The notes: a model not told the origin generated them from the sequence alone. 64,000 bases of DNA from Parapedobacter indicus (GCF_900113765.1 NZ_FOQO01000005.1:328762-392761), one strand, 5' to 3'. Positions 9,262 to 17,742 are shown, counted from the first letter of the stretch. Numbers and translations are program-made.

Positions 9262-10386
9262 TCAAATACCTTTCTCGCGCCGTATCTTTACGTCAAAGAA
9301 ACGGAGTTTACGGTCGGCAGCATCGGGAAATACTTCCATCGTCACGGTGAGTGTATCGTTGATGAATTCCCCGTTTGCAAATGAAGGAAACCAAAACGTC
9401 ACCCACTGGATTCCTTCCCTCAATAAATCGGCATAGCGTTTCCCAGCAAACGTGCTGTCCATTTCAATTTTTCCGGATTCCCCCGTTCGGGTCACCGCAA
9501 CCGTAAATTTAATGTGCAGCGGATCCGGCATTTCAGCTACTTTGCCTTCAAACCAGTCTTCCAGGTGTTGGCTCAGGTAGCCTGTAAATCCCGAATATTC
9601 ATCGATTGCGCATTCTTTGCCGATAAGTGCTTCCCCACGGGTAAAAAAATCCACCGGTAGCAGTCGGTATCTAGGTGCATCGAAAAACTCTTCGTCTTTA
9701 TAGCTTTCATACCCACGGATGAAACGACCGTGTTGATAGAATTCGTGACCTGCGCCCTCCTTCTTTCCGTCGTCAAACACATATTCGATGATCCAATTGC
9801 CATGCGGCTGACCATCTACCACCTTTCCTTTCCGATTGTACCGCATGTACCCGAACTCGTTGTAGCCATCGGCTTCAATGGCAAATTCGTATTTTCCATT
9901 TCCGTTGATTACCTGTTGGCGGCCACGCCGGTCCCAGAAATTGCGGATCTTTATCCCCTCATCGCCGTATTCCACTTCAAGTAACGGCTTTCCATCCGGG
10001 TAGGAGTACTTCCATAATCCGTCAGGAACATCCTGTATATAGGTGCCTTCCCACTTGAGGTGCCCATTGGGATGATACGCGGTAAATTTTCCCTCTTTCT
10101 TGCCGTTTAGGTAACTCCCCCGCAAAACCACCCGACCCTCATTATTAAAATCGATGAATGGGCCGATAAACATCCGTTGCGGGAAATCATAGTTTGCCAC
10201 ACGTTCGACTGCCTTGAACTGGCAATTCTTATCTGCCAGAAAATAATGGTCATCATAGAAAAACCGAGTCTGTCCGTTGGGAGCACTCTCGTAGTAAACA
10301 GGAGGCTTTGGGACGGTATCCAGCCCATGGGCCAAGACCATCGAAGCAGGAATCAACAACAAATAGATGAGCAGAGATACTCTCAT
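9262..10386 (-). CDS. Exported MORN-repeat protein (YwqK-like), function unknown
   Basis: The 374-residue protein has a signal peptide (MRVSLLIYLLLIPASMVLAHG). The middle, about residues 85-200, carries MORN-type repeats such as GSYLNGKKEGKFTAYHPNG, then KWEGTYIQDVPDGLWKYSYP and GQPHGNWIIEYVFDDG. The C-terminal part (about 290-374) resembles a TonB-C-like segment (LHIKFTVAVTRTGESGKIEM). In Bacteroidota such proteins are often annotated as YwqK-type antitoxin-like, but no toxin is nearby and I would not use that label. It lies between polA and psd on the same strand. Confidence 0.8.
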   Translation of the reverse strand: MRVSLLIYLLLIPASMVLAHGLDTVPKPPVYYESAPNGQTRFFYDDHYFLADKNCQFKAVERVANYDFPQRMFIGPFIDFNNEGRVVLRGSYLNGKKEGKFTAYHPNGHLKWEGTYIQDVPDGLWKYSYPDGKPLLEVEYGDEGIKIRNFWDRRGRQQVINGNGKYEFAIEADGYNEFGYMRYNRKGKVVDGQPHGNWIIEYVFDDGKKEGAGHEFYQHGRFIRGYESYKDEEFFDAPRYRLLPVDFFTRGEALIGKECAIDEYSGFTGYLSQHLEDWFEGKVAEMPDPLHIKFTVAVTRTGESGKIEMDSTFAGKRYADLLREGIQWVTFWFPSFANGEFINDTLTVTMEVFPDAADRKLRFFDVKIRREKGI

Positions 10387-10417
10387 AGCGACCTAAACTA
10401 AGCGAAACAGCAATACA

Positions 10418-13219
10418 CTAATGTGCTTCCAGCCAATTACGGCCCTCCCCCAATTCAACCACGATCGGCACAGACATGACCAACGCATTTTTCATATGCG
10501 TTTCAGCAAGCTCCCGGAATATAGGTAGCTCTTCCTTCGGGACATCAAACACCAACTCGTCATGTACTTGCATCGTCATTCTACCACGCAATCCGCGTTG
10601 CTTGATTGCTTCGTGAATCGCGATCATGGCTACCTTGATCATATCCGCCGCCGAGCCTTGAATCGGCGCATTGATGGCATTTCGCTCGGCAAAACCCCTT
10701 ACCGTTTGGTTGGCCGAATTGATATCTCTCAAGTAACGACGCCGTTTCAGTAATGTTTCCACGAAGCCATTTTCTTTGGCGAAATTGATGGTGTCGTTCA
10801 TATACCGCTTGATACCGGGATATTGGGCAAAATACTGTTCAATGATCTGTGCAGCCTCCGTACGCGGAATACCTAGGTTTTGGGAGAGGCCGAAGGCCGA
10901 CTGGCCATAGATAATGCCAAAATTAACCGCTTTGGCGTTTCTACGTTGTTCGGATGTCACTGCTTCAAGCGACACGCCATATACTTTGGCGGCGGTAGCG
11001 CGATGCACATCCAGTCCTTTTGCAAATGCATCCAACATACCCTCATCACCGCTCATGTGAGCCACCAGCCGCAACTCAATCTGCGAATAATCGGCAGACA
11101 AGATCACATGGTCGTCGTCCTTGGCGATAAACGCTTTGCGTACCTCCCGTCCGCGCTCCGTCCGGATGGGGATATTTTGGAGATTGGGATTTGTCGAACT
11201 CAGCCGGCCCGTGGCAGCCACGGCTTGGTTATAGGACGTGTGCACTCGCCCCGTAATCGGATTGATCAACTGGGGCAATGCATCCACATACGTCGATTTG
11301 AGTTTTTGCAATTGCCTGAATTCCAGAATATCCTTTACAATGTCACTCTTAGGAGCCAGTGCTAAGAGTACATCTTCGCCGGTTTTGTACTGTCCGGTCT
11401 TGGTTTTCTTGGCTTTGGGGTCAAGCTGTAATTTCTCAAAAAGCACCTCGCCCAATTGTTTTGGCGAAGCGATGTTAAACCGCACGCCTGCCTTTTCATA
11501 AATGGTTTTCTCAATTGCTGAAGAATCCCGTTCTAAGGTTTCCGAAAATTGCCTAAGTACCGGCACATCGATATTGACGCCGCATTGTTCCATTTCGGCA
11601 AGTACATGCACCAATGGAAATTCAACGTTCCGGGCTAGTTCAGTTGCCTCTGCCTGTTCCAGTAATGGCTCAAAAACCGCTTTCAACTGTAAGGTAATGT
11701 CTGCATCCTCGGCGGCGTATTCTTTGATGGTTTCTATGTCGACATCTTGCATATTTCCCTGTTTTTTGCCCCGTGGACCAATCAGCTCGGTAATAGCGAT
11801 GGGCGTATAACCAAGGTAATTCTCAGCCAGCGCATCCATACCGTGCCGGGTATCCGGATCGATCAGGTAATGTGCCAGCATAGTGTCAAACAGGGGGCCG
11901 TGTACGGCGATGCCATACCGGGCGAGTAAGAGGATATCATACTTAATATTCTGGCCGATTTTTTCAATCGCCTCATTTTCGAATACGGGTTTGAAATAGG
12001 CCAATAACCGCAGGCATTCGGCGCGGTCAGGACAAGCAGGAACATACCAAGCCTTTCCCGGTTCAACGGCAAACGAAAGTCCCACCAAATCTGCGGTGTT
12101 GGCATCCGTACCGGTGGTTTCCGTATCAAAACAAAAACGCTGCTGTTTAGACAGCAAAGCGGCCAGCTCCTGTTGCAGCTCCGGCGTATCTGCCAGAAAA
12201 TACGCATGCGGTGTATTGTGAACACTTCGGCCAGCGGAGGGCGGCACATATTCGGCTGCCGCACCCGGTGCTTGCAGGCTGTTGTCGGCTGCATTTCCGA
12301 ACAGATCCATCTGTGCACCGACTGCTGGTTTTGCGTCCAGCACGTTAAATTCTTCACCAAAAACCCGCTTGCCCAGCGTACGGAACTCTAATTCGGCAAA
12401 AAGCGGCTCTAGCGCTTCCCGGTCGGGTTCGCGGAGTACTAATTTCTCCTCTTCCAACTCAACGGGCACATCCAGCTGAATGGTCGCCAGCTTCTTCGAA
12501 ATCAATCCCTGCTCAGCAAATGTTTCGAGGTTTTCCTTTTGCTTTCCTTTGAGTTGATCTGTATTGGCCAATATATTTTCCATAGAACCGAAGCGCTTGA
12601 TCAAGTCTTTGGCCGTCTTTTCGCCGATACCCGGTATACCGGGTATATTATCCACCGAATCTCCCCAAAGGCCCAGGATATCGATGACCTGCTGAACGTC
12701 TGTTACTTCCCATTTTTCCAGGATTTCCTTCACACCGAGTACTTCCGCTCCATTGCCCAACCGGGCAGGTTTATAGATGAAAATATGCTCCGAAACCAAT
12801 TGGCCGAAATCCTTGTCAGGTGTCATGCAATATACCGTATAGCCTCGGGTTTCAGCCTGTTTTGCCAACGTGCCGATGATGTCGTCGGCCTCATAGCCAT
12901 CTAATGTGATAAGAGGGATATTGAATCCTTCTATCAATTTATAGACGTAGGGGATCGCTGCTGCCAGATCTTCAGGAATGGCTTGTCGGTTTGCTTTATA
13001 AGATTCGAACTCGGCATGGCGATTGGTGGGCGCCATTGTATCAAATACGACGGCTATGTGCGAAGGTTGCTGTGTCCGCAATAATTCAAGTAGTGTATTG
13101 GCAAACCCGAATATTGCAGACGTGTTAAATCCCGATGACGTAATTCGAGGCGTTTTACTCAATGCAAAATAAGCCCTGTAAATTAAGGCCATACCGTCTA
13201 AAAGAAATAATTTTTTCAC
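10418..13219 (-). CDS. polA: DNA polymerase I
   Basis: This polymerase handles Okazaki-fragment maturation and repair synthesis. I start it at the GTG at 13219 (giving MKKLFLLDGMALIYRAYFAL, 933 residues) rather than the in-frame TTG at 13225. Domains in order are a 5'-3' exonuclease (about 1-300, with DGYEADDIIGTLA), a 3'-5' exonuclease (about 340-520) whose FDTETTG motif keeps the catalytic acids, so proofreading looks intact, and the polymerase domain with motif A (DYSQIELRLVAHMSGD), motif B (RRNAKAVNFGIIYGQ) and motif C (VHDELVF). It reads away from rsgA and has a -7 box at 13245-13252. Confidence 0.97.
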   Translation of the reverse strand: MKKLFLLDGMALIYRAYFALSKTPRITSSGFNTSAIFGFANTLLELLRTQQPSHIAVVFDTMAPTNRHAEFESYKANRQAIPEDLAAAIPYVYKLIEGFNIPLITLDGYEADDIIGTLAKQAETRGYTVYCMTPDKDFGQLVSEHIFIYKPARLGNGAEVLGVKEILEKWEVTDVQQVIDILGLWGDSVDNIPGIPGIGEKTAKDLIKRFGSMENILANTDQLKGKQKENLETFAEQGLISKKLATIQLDVPVELEEEKLVLREPDREALEPLFAELEFRTLGKRVFGEEFNVLDAKPAVGAQMDLFGNAADNSLQAPGAAAEYVPPSAGRSVHNTPHAYFLADTPELQQELAALLSKQQRFCFDTETTGTDANTADLVGLSFAVEPGKAWYVPACPDRAECLRLLAYFKPVFENEAIEKIGQNIKYDILLLARYGIAVHGPLFDTMLAHYLIDPDTRHGMDALAENYLGYTPIAITELIGPRGKKQGNMQDVDIETIKEYAAEDADITLQLKAVFEPLLEQAEATELARNVEFPLVHVLAEMEQCGVNIDVPVLRQFSETLERDSSAIEKTIYEKAGVRFNIASPKQLGEVLFEKLQLDPKAKKTKTGQYKTGEDVLLALAPKSDIVKDILEFRQLQKLKSTYVDALPQLINPITGRVHTSYNQAVAATGRLSSTNPNLQNIPIRTERGREVRKAFIAKDDDHVILSADYSQIELRLVAHMSGDEGMLDAFAKGLDVHRATAAKVYGVSLEAVTSEQRRNAKAVNFGIIYGQSAFGLSQNLGIPRTEAAQIIEQYFAQYPGIKRYMNDTINFAKENGFVETLLKRRRYLRDINSANQTVRGFAERNAINAPIQGSAADMIKVAMIAIHEAIKQRGLRGRMTMQVHDELVFDVPKEELPIFRELAETHMKNALVMSVPIVVELGEGRNWLEAH

Positions 13220-13244
13220 GGGCAATCCACGTATTGGTATGATG

Positions 13245-13252
13245 CAAAGATA
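13245..13252 (-). promoter_or_regulatory. -7 promoter box of polA
   Basis: The minus strand reads TATCTTTG, an exact TAnnTTTG match, ending 25 nt before the proposed GTG start of polA. The upstream DNA is a run of T/A homopolymers without a clear TTTG at the expected spacing. The leader would be about 20 nt. Confidence 0.6.
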
Positions 13253-13377
13253 CTGTTTTGTTTTTTCGGGTTTTTGTTTTTTCGTTTTTCCTGTAGATGG
13301 GCGATGTGTCTTTTGCTAAATTTTACGACTTTTGTGACAATGGCAGCAAGTACAAAGGGATACAACCAGGTAATCGG

Positions 13378-14304
13378 ATGAAAGGTCTTGTCACCAAATC
13401 AACGGGGAGCTGGTACGAGGTGCTTGCCGACGATGGCAGCACCTACAACAGCCGGATCAAAGGAAAATTCCGAACCAAGGATATCAAAACAACCAATCCT
13501 ATTGCGGTTGGCGATTGGGTGGATATAACCCTTGAAGCAGGCGCTATGGCCAAAACGGCCATCATTGTACACCTGCATGAACGGAGAAACTACATCATCC
13601 GCAAGTCCATAAACCTATCAAAGCAAGCCCAGATTATTGCTGCTAATCTGGACCAAGCGTTTCTGGTGGTTACATTGGCTTCGCCGTTCACCTCGTTGGG
13701 ATTCATTGACCGCTTTCTGGTTACTGCAGAGGCATACGACATACCTGCTGGATTGATATTCAACAAACTGGATCTGTTTTCCGAAGAAGGGTTAACCATA
13801 CTGCGCGATTATGAAACCATTTATCAAAACATTGGATACCCCTGTCATGAGGTTTCCGCGCTCAAGGGTATTAACATCGAAACCTTCAAAGATCTACTTC
13901 AGGATAAGACCACACTGATTTCCGGTCATTCCGGTGTGGGCAAATCTACGCTGATCAATGCCATCCACCCGGAAGCTGGACTCCGTACGGCGGCCGTCTC
14001 AGAATGGTCGGACAAAGGTAAACATACGACAACCTTCGCCGAAATGTTCTTGCTTCCCTTTGGTGGACAGCTGATCGATACACCTGGAATACGCGAATTG
14101 GGGATCATCGACATTGAACAGCAGGAACTTGGGCATTTCTTTCCTGAAATGCGTGCGTTGATGAACGATTGCCGATTTAATAATTGCCGTCACATCAACG
14201 AGCCTGGTTGTGCGGTATTGACCGCACTTCGTGAAGGAAAGATTGCTCCGAGCCGCTACGAAAGTTACCTGAGTATCTACCATGGCAACGATACACGGAC
14301 ATAG
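13378..14304 (+). CDS. rsgA: Small-subunit assembly GTPase RsgA
   Basis: RsgA is a circularly permuted GTPase that checks maturation of the 30S decoding centre and is activated by the ribosome. I start it at the ATG at 13378 (MKGLVTKSTGSWYEV, 308 residues); the open frame to 13297 upstream lacks family similarity. An N-terminal OB fold (about 1-75) is followed by the permuted motif order: G4 (NKLDL) first, then G1 (GHSGVGKST), then G3 (DTPG). The C-terminal zinc knuckle is visible as CRFNNCRHINEPGC. It is divergent from polA. Confidence 0.95.
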   Translation: MKGLVTKSTGSWYEVLADDGSTYNSRIKGKFRTKDIKTTNPIAVGDWVDITLEAGAMAKTAIIVHLHERRNYIIRKSINLSKQAQIIAANLDQAFLVVTLASPFTSLGFIDRFLVTAEAYDIPAGLIFNKLDLFSEEGLTILRDYETIYQNIGYPCHEVSALKGINIETFKDLLQDKTTLISGHSGVGKSTLINAIHPEAGLRTAAVSEWSDKGKHTTTFAEMFLLPFGGQLIDTPGIRELGIIDIEQQELGHFFPEMRALMNDCRFNNCRHINEPGCAVLTALREGKIAPSRYESYLSIYHGNDTRT

Positions 14305-14306
14305 TT

Positions 14307-14337
14307 TTTGCAGCTTGCGAATTTTACGTTAAGTTTG
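14307..14337 (+). promoter_or_regulatory. Promoter of the purine nucleoside phosphorylase gene
   Basis: TTTG at 14307-14310, an exact 19-nt spacer, then TAAGTTTG at 14330-14337: a perfect Bacteroidota housekeeping promoter. It begins 3 bp after the rsgA stop codon, so the phosphorylase-porin pair has its own transcription start, near 14343. Confidence 0.9.
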
Positions 14338-14357
14338 GGCAACAAGTTTTAGGGACT

Positions 14358-15176
14358 ATGTTTCATTTAATTGAAGAGACCACATCGTTTATTACACACC
14401 GTATCGGCGATTTCACCCCCGAGTTTGGGGTTATTCTGGGTACAGGATTGGGCAAACTTGCTGAAGAGGTCGAAATCGACTATCAGTTGATGTATGCCAA
14501 TATCCCCAACTTCCCAATTTCCACTGTAGAGTTTCATACCGGAAAATTGATATTCGGCACCTTGCATGGCCGGCGTATTGTGGCGATGCAAGGACGACTT
14601 CACTATTATGAAGGATACAGTATGCAACAGATTACTTTTCCCGTCCGGGTAATGAAGGCACTGGGAATACAAAAGCTCTTCGTGTCGAATGCCTCCGGTT
14701 CGCTCAATCCGGCAATACGGAAAGGTAACCTGGCCGTTATTGAGGATCATATCAATCTTTTGCCAGACAATCCGTTGCGCGGAGCTAACGACGTCCGCTT
14801 TGGCCCGCGCTTTCCAGATATGAGCAGACCGTACGACACCGAGATGATTCAACAAGGGTTGGCCATCGCCCAAGAGAAGGGCATCACAACCCACCGTGCC
14901 GTTTATGTATCCACGCCGGGACCGAATCTGGAAACTCGGGCTGAATACCGCTATATGCGCTTCATCGGGGGAGACATCGTGGGAATGAGTACTGTGCCCG
15001 AAGTTATTGTGGCGAATCACATGGGATTGCCCGTCTTCGCTATTTCGGTCATTACAGACGAAGGATTCCATGAAGACCTAAAGCCTGTCTCGCTTGCCGA
15101 AATCGTCGAGGTAGCCGCTGCTGCCGAACCAAAAATGGCGTTAATATTGAAAGAATTGGTAGCTTTGCAGCAATGA
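14358..15176 (+). CDS. Purine-nucleoside phosphorylase (trimeric type)
   Basis: It cleaves inosine/guanosine with phosphate to base and ribose-1-phosphate for purine salvage. The 272-residue cytosolic enzyme shows the family blocks ILGTGLGKLAEEV near residue 30, the phosphate-site segment around LHYYEGYSM, NASGSLNP, and the long signature TPGPNLETRAEYRYMR followed by GMSTVPEVIVANHMGLPV. Size and motifs fit the trimeric mammalian-like class rather than hexameric DeoD. Its TGA overlaps the start of the porin gene (ATGA), so the two are translationally coupled. Confidence 0.95.
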   Translation: MFHLIEETTSFITHRIGDFTPEFGVILGTGLGKLAEEVEIDYQLMYANIPNFPISTVEFHTGKLIFGTLHGRRIVAMQGRLHYYEGYSMQQITFPVRVMKALGIQKLFVSNASGSLNPAIRKGNLAVIEDHINLLPDNPLRGANDVRFGPRFPDMSRPYDTEMIQQGLAIAQEKGITTHRAVYVSTPGPNLETRAEYRYMRFIGGDIVGMSTVPEVIVANHMGLPVFAISVITDEGFHEDLKPVSLAEIVEVAAAAEPKMALILKELVALQQ

Positions 15177-17161
15177 ATATCCTGCTGCGTGTTTTGCTGC
15201 TCTCACTGTGTTCGTTGTCTTTCCTGCCGGTACTGCACGCGCAAGAGGGGGAATTCAGCAGCGCACTCGACTCGGCGCGCGCGGCAGAAGATAGCAAGGA
15301 AGACACGGTGATTTATTCGGCAAGGTACGTGCGGTATACCACCCTTGACATGATGAAGCAGGGTACATTCACGTATCAGATCGATACGCTCCACCAGAAT
15401 TTCCAGTATTATAACCCACAAAATCAGCCGATGAATCCCAGCATTCATCTGGGGAGTTACGGACTGGCTACGCGCGACCTGCTATTCGTTCCCAATAAAA
15501 CCATTAGTTTCCAAACCGGATTTCATAGTTTGGAACGATACCTTTACCGATCTGATTCCGTCAAGTACTATCGCGCACGCGCGCCCTTTTCAGAATTGTA
15601 TAATGTGGGTTTCTTTTTCGATGATCAAATCATTCGGGCCAAAGTAACCCAGAATATCACTCCACGGCTAAACATTGGCGGCGAGTTTCATGCCGCGCGC
15701 GCCGATGGCTATTATACCAACCAGCGATATAATGATTTAAAATCAGCCGTATTTGCCTGGTATGAATCTTCAAACCATCGGTATAATTTATTGACGAATG
15801 CAGTGTTCAATAAGCTTATTTCTACGGAAAACGGATCCATACTCAACGACACGGTTTTCCGCGATCCAGAGCGGGAAGCAAGTGACGCCGAACGCACAAA
15901 ACTTATCGAAACACGCGATGATCGTCCTAGGCACACATGGCGTGACAACACGATCTTTCTCCGGCAAAGCCTCTTTGTGGGGCGGCTGGACACCATACAA
16001 GCAGGTGAACCCGAGCAGCAGATACTGCCTACTAACCGAATGTCACACAGCTTGAAGCTGCATTTTCAGAATTTTCAGTTTTATAAGAATGAGGAGGATA
16101 GTTACGGAGCTTTCCCCTTTGTACAAAGCAAATTGACAGAAGATACGACACAGGTTACGACCATTACCAATGATTTTGGTTATAGCTTTTATCTGCGGGG
16201 AAAATCGCTTGCGTTTATTAAAAATGAGGTGAAACTTGATTTGGGATACCAACACGACATGTATTGGTATCGCGACCGAGCATACCATACATTCTTGCAA
16301 AATAACACCCTTAAAGCCGGCATCGGATACCGCTTCAGTGATCGGGTCAATATTACCGGAGACCTGAACCAAATCGTGCAGGGGGCGAACTTTGGAGACT
16401 ATCTTTACGAAGCCAAAGCTGATATTCTGCTAAGCAATGCCATTGGCCGGGTTGTGTTGGGTGCCTATACGCAGAACAAATCACCTGAATGGCTGTTTCA
16501 ACGCGTTAATTACACATACCATCAATGGGATCATAGTTTTGAAAAGACGAAAACCACTAACTTTTCATTTTCTTACCGGAATGCCACTATCGGATTCTCG
16601 GGAAAGGCTGAATATTTTCTCATCAGTAATCATCTCTATTACAAAGAAGTGGATAATCCGAGTTTTGATCCCCGTAAATTGCGCGTTATCGAACCAACAC
16701 AACTCGGAAATAACATTAACCTGTTAAAGCTATCCGTCGGTCAAAACTTTACATTAGGAAGGTTTCATTTCAAAAATTATGCGGTGTACCAAAAGTCAGA
16801 TTACAATGCGGTACTAGCCATCCCCGAATTGTACACCTGGCATAGTCTTTATTACAACGGACTGCTTTATAAAATTGTGGATTTCAACCTTGGCTTTGAT
16901 GTCCGCTTCAACACTCCGTTCCGGACGCCCTCATACGCGATTAATATCGGTCAGTTTTACAACGACAATGTGGGCATCGAATATTCTACTTACCCCATTG
17001 CAGATGTATGGGCTACAGCAACCCTTAAGCGGGCCAATCTCTTCCTGAGCTATAATTTCGTAAACCAGCACGTATGGCCCGTAGGATATTATACGGTGCG
17101 CAGGTATCCGATGAATAACGCCAATCTCCGGATAGGTATTGCCTGGAAATTTTACGATTAA
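15173..17161 (+). CDS. Putative outer-membrane porin (Porin_10 type)
   Basis: The 662-residue protein has a signal peptide (MNILLRVLLLSLCSLSFLPVLHAQ). Most of the rest consists of alternating aromatic/polar strands (for example YFLISNHLYYKE, FTLGRFHFKNYAVYQKS, NLRIGIAWKFYD) ending in an aromatic-flanked terminal strand, as expected for a beta-barrel. Length and the N-terminal segment containing YYNPQNQPMNPSIHLGSYG match the Bacteroidota putative porin family (PF14121, from memory). Substrate is unknown. Coupling to a nucleoside phosphorylase could mean nucleoside uptake; that is a guess from position. Confidence 0.82.
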   Translation: MNILLRVLLLSLCSLSFLPVLHAQEGEFSSALDSARAAEDSKEDTVIYSARYVRYTTLDMMKQGTFTYQIDTLHQNFQYYNPQNQPMNPSIHLGSYGLATRDLLFVPNKTISFQTGFHSLERYLYRSDSVKYYRARAPFSELYNVGFFFDDQIIRAKVTQNITPRLNIGGEFHAARADGYYTNQRYNDLKSAVFAWYESSNHRYNLLTNAVFNKLISTENGSILNDTVFRDPEREASDAERTKLIETRDDRPRHTWRDNTIFLRQSLFVGRLDTIQAGEPEQQILPTNRMSHSLKLHFQNFQFYKNEEDSYGAFPFVQSKLTEDTTQVTTITNDFGYSFYLRGKSLAFIKNEVKLDLGYQHDMYWYRDRAYHTFLQNNTLKAGIGYRFSDRVNITGDLNQIVQGANFGDYLYEAKADILLSNAIGRVVLGAYTQNKSPEWLFQRVNYTYHQWDHSFEKTKTTNFSFSYRNATIGFSGKAEYFLISNHLYYKEVDNPSFDPRKLRVIEPTQLGNNINLLKLSVGQNFTLGRFHFKNYAVYQKSDYNAVLAIPELYTWHSLYYNGLLYKIVDFNLGFDVRFNTPFRTPSYAINIGQFYNDNVGIEYSTYPIADVWATATLKRANLFLSYNFVNQHVWPVGYYTVRRYPMNNANLRIGIAWKFYD

Positions 17162-17172
17162 GGGATTGTTTC

Positions 17173-17238
17173 TCAAGAAAAAAGAATACCTGCCAGTTGG
17201 CGGGTGTTGTGGGAGCTACAGGGTTCGAACCAGTGACC
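17173..17238. repeat. Direct repeat, copy 1 (decayed tRNA 3' half plus terminator)
   Basis: These 66 bp are repeated at 17529-17594, 356 bp away, with four mismatches. The repeat covers the terminator hairpin, its A/T tract and the T-arm/acceptor half of tRNA-Val. Similarity resumes beyond the anticodon (GCTCTGAACCAGC and GAGCTAAGCT), so the whole tRNA-like sequence is duplicated except the anticodon arm and the 5' end. Confidence 0.9.
17177..17208 (-). terminator. Terminator copy after the tRNA-Val remnant
   Basis: A 10-bp stem (17185-17194 with 17199-17208) followed on minus by CTTTTTTC. Compared with the copy at 17533-17564, two changes in the left arm turn A-T/C-G-type pairs into G-U pairs in the transcript, so the fold is retained while the sequence drifts. 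Confidence 0.75.
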
Positions 17239-17286
17239 CTCCCGACTTATGGTCGGGATGCTCTGAACCAGCCGAGCTAAGCTTTG
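17210..17286 (-). pseudogene. Decayed tRNA-Val copy downstream of the GIY-YIG gene
   Basis: On the minus strand the D arm (GCTCGGCTGGTTCAGAGC), T arm (ACTGGTTCGAACCCTGT) and 3' acceptor strand match the intact tRNA-Val at 17566-17640. The 5' acceptor strand is CAAAGCT instead of GGGAGCT, so only four of seven acceptor pairs remain. The anticodon arm is replaced by a 19-nt hairpin whose 7-nt loop is CCATAAG, with C rather than U at position 33. It therefore should not be a functional tRNA. The GIY-YIG reading frame ends inside it (its TAG is the TAG of AGCTTAGCTC). Confidence 0.8.
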
Positions 17287-17522
17287 CTGATCAACCGTTC
17301 TATCATCGTGCGGCTTTTCCATGATTTGATCTGCCGCTCGCGAAGCGTAGCGTCATGTTTTGATGGATAGGCTTCCCGGTAAACCAGCATCCAGTCACTG
17401 GCGCGGCCGGTGAAACCGCTGTGATTGGTATTGTGCCTTCTGAGCCGCTGGGGAATATCGTTGCAGGATCCGATGTAATAGCGGTCCAAAGAAGCGGAAT
17501 AAATGATGTAAAGATAATGCAT
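17277..17522 (-). CDS. Small GIY-YIG nuclease (URI/UPF0213-like)
   Basis: The 81-residue protein has the GIY-YIG fold: LYIIYSASLDRYYIGS at about residues 3-18 contains both motif halves, QRLRRH the conserved Arg, and LRERQIKSWKSR the catalytic-Glu helix. The N-terminal half of this family resembles the nuclease domain of UvrC and intron-encoded homing enzymes. It lies between an intact tRNA-Val (44 bp upstream) and a decayed tRNA-Val copy into which its last codons run. Transcription probably comes from the tRNA promoter through its terminator or from an unrecognised site. Activity and target are unknown. Confidence 0.88.
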   Translation of the reverse strand: MHYLYIIYSASLDRYYIGSCNDIPQRLRRHNTNHSGFTGRASDWMLVYREAYPSKHDATLRERQIKSWKSRTMIERLISKA

Positions 17523-17528
17523 AGGTTT

Positions 17529-17594
17529 TCAGGAAAAAAGAACACCCGCCAGTTGGCGGGTGTTGTGGGAGCTACTGGGTTCGAACCAGTGACC
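17529..17594. repeat. Direct repeat, copy 2 (intact tRNA-Val 3' half plus terminator)
   Basis: Partner of 17173-17238 (62 of 66 positions identical). This copy is attached to the functional tRNA and has a perfect terminator stem, so it is likely the original and the other the derived copy. Confidence 0.9.
17533..17564 (-). terminator. Terminator of tRNA-Val
   Basis: AACACCCGCC (17541-17550) and GGCGGGTGTT (17555-17564) form a perfect 10-bp stem with a 4-nt loop. On minus it is followed by CTTTTTTCC. It starts 1 nt after the tRNA 3' end. Confidence 0.92.
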
Positions 17595-17640
17595 CCCTGC
17601 TTGTAAGGCAGGTGCTCTGAACCAGCTGAGCTAAGCTCCC
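17566..17640 (-). tRNA. tRNA-Val (anticodon TAC)
   Basis: The minus strand folds into a full cloverleaf: acceptor GGGAGCT/AGCTCCC, D arm GCTC/GAGC, anticodon stem CCTGC/GCAGG with loop CTTACAA (anticodon TAC), and T arm ACTGG-TTCGAAC-CCAGT. Discriminator is A and CCA is not encoded. The length is 75 nt. Confidence 0.98.
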
Positions 17641-17742
17641 ATCGTTTTGGGATTGCAAATATAGTGCTGTAAATCGATATTCAAAATTATTTTTTTCATT
17701 TTTTGCAAGCCGAACTTATAATTGTAGTTTTACGTTTTGATT

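Noticed and set aside
10880..11365. Open frame of 161 codons on the plus strand
   Set aside because: Antisense to the polymerase domain of polA. Shadow frame.
13297..13377. N-terminal extension of RsgA
   Set aside because: The 27 extra codons do not resemble RsgA N-termini. The ATG at 13378 gives the standard start.
14367..15071. Open frame of 234 codons on the minus strand
   Set aside because: Antisense to the purine nucleoside phosphorylase gene, whose signature motifs are intact. No independent evidence.
16043..16075. GCATTTTCAG match to the dispersed repeat
   Set aside because: It is a chance match inside the porin coding sequence, without the hairpin or flanks of the element.
17210..17286. 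A second functional tRNA
   Set aside because: Only four of seven acceptor pairs form and the anticodon loop CCATAAG lacks U33, so it was called a tRNA remnant.
17303..17545. Open frame overlapping the GIY-YIG gene in another frame
   Set aside because: No GIY-YIG motifs in this frame, and its start lies in the tRNA terminator.
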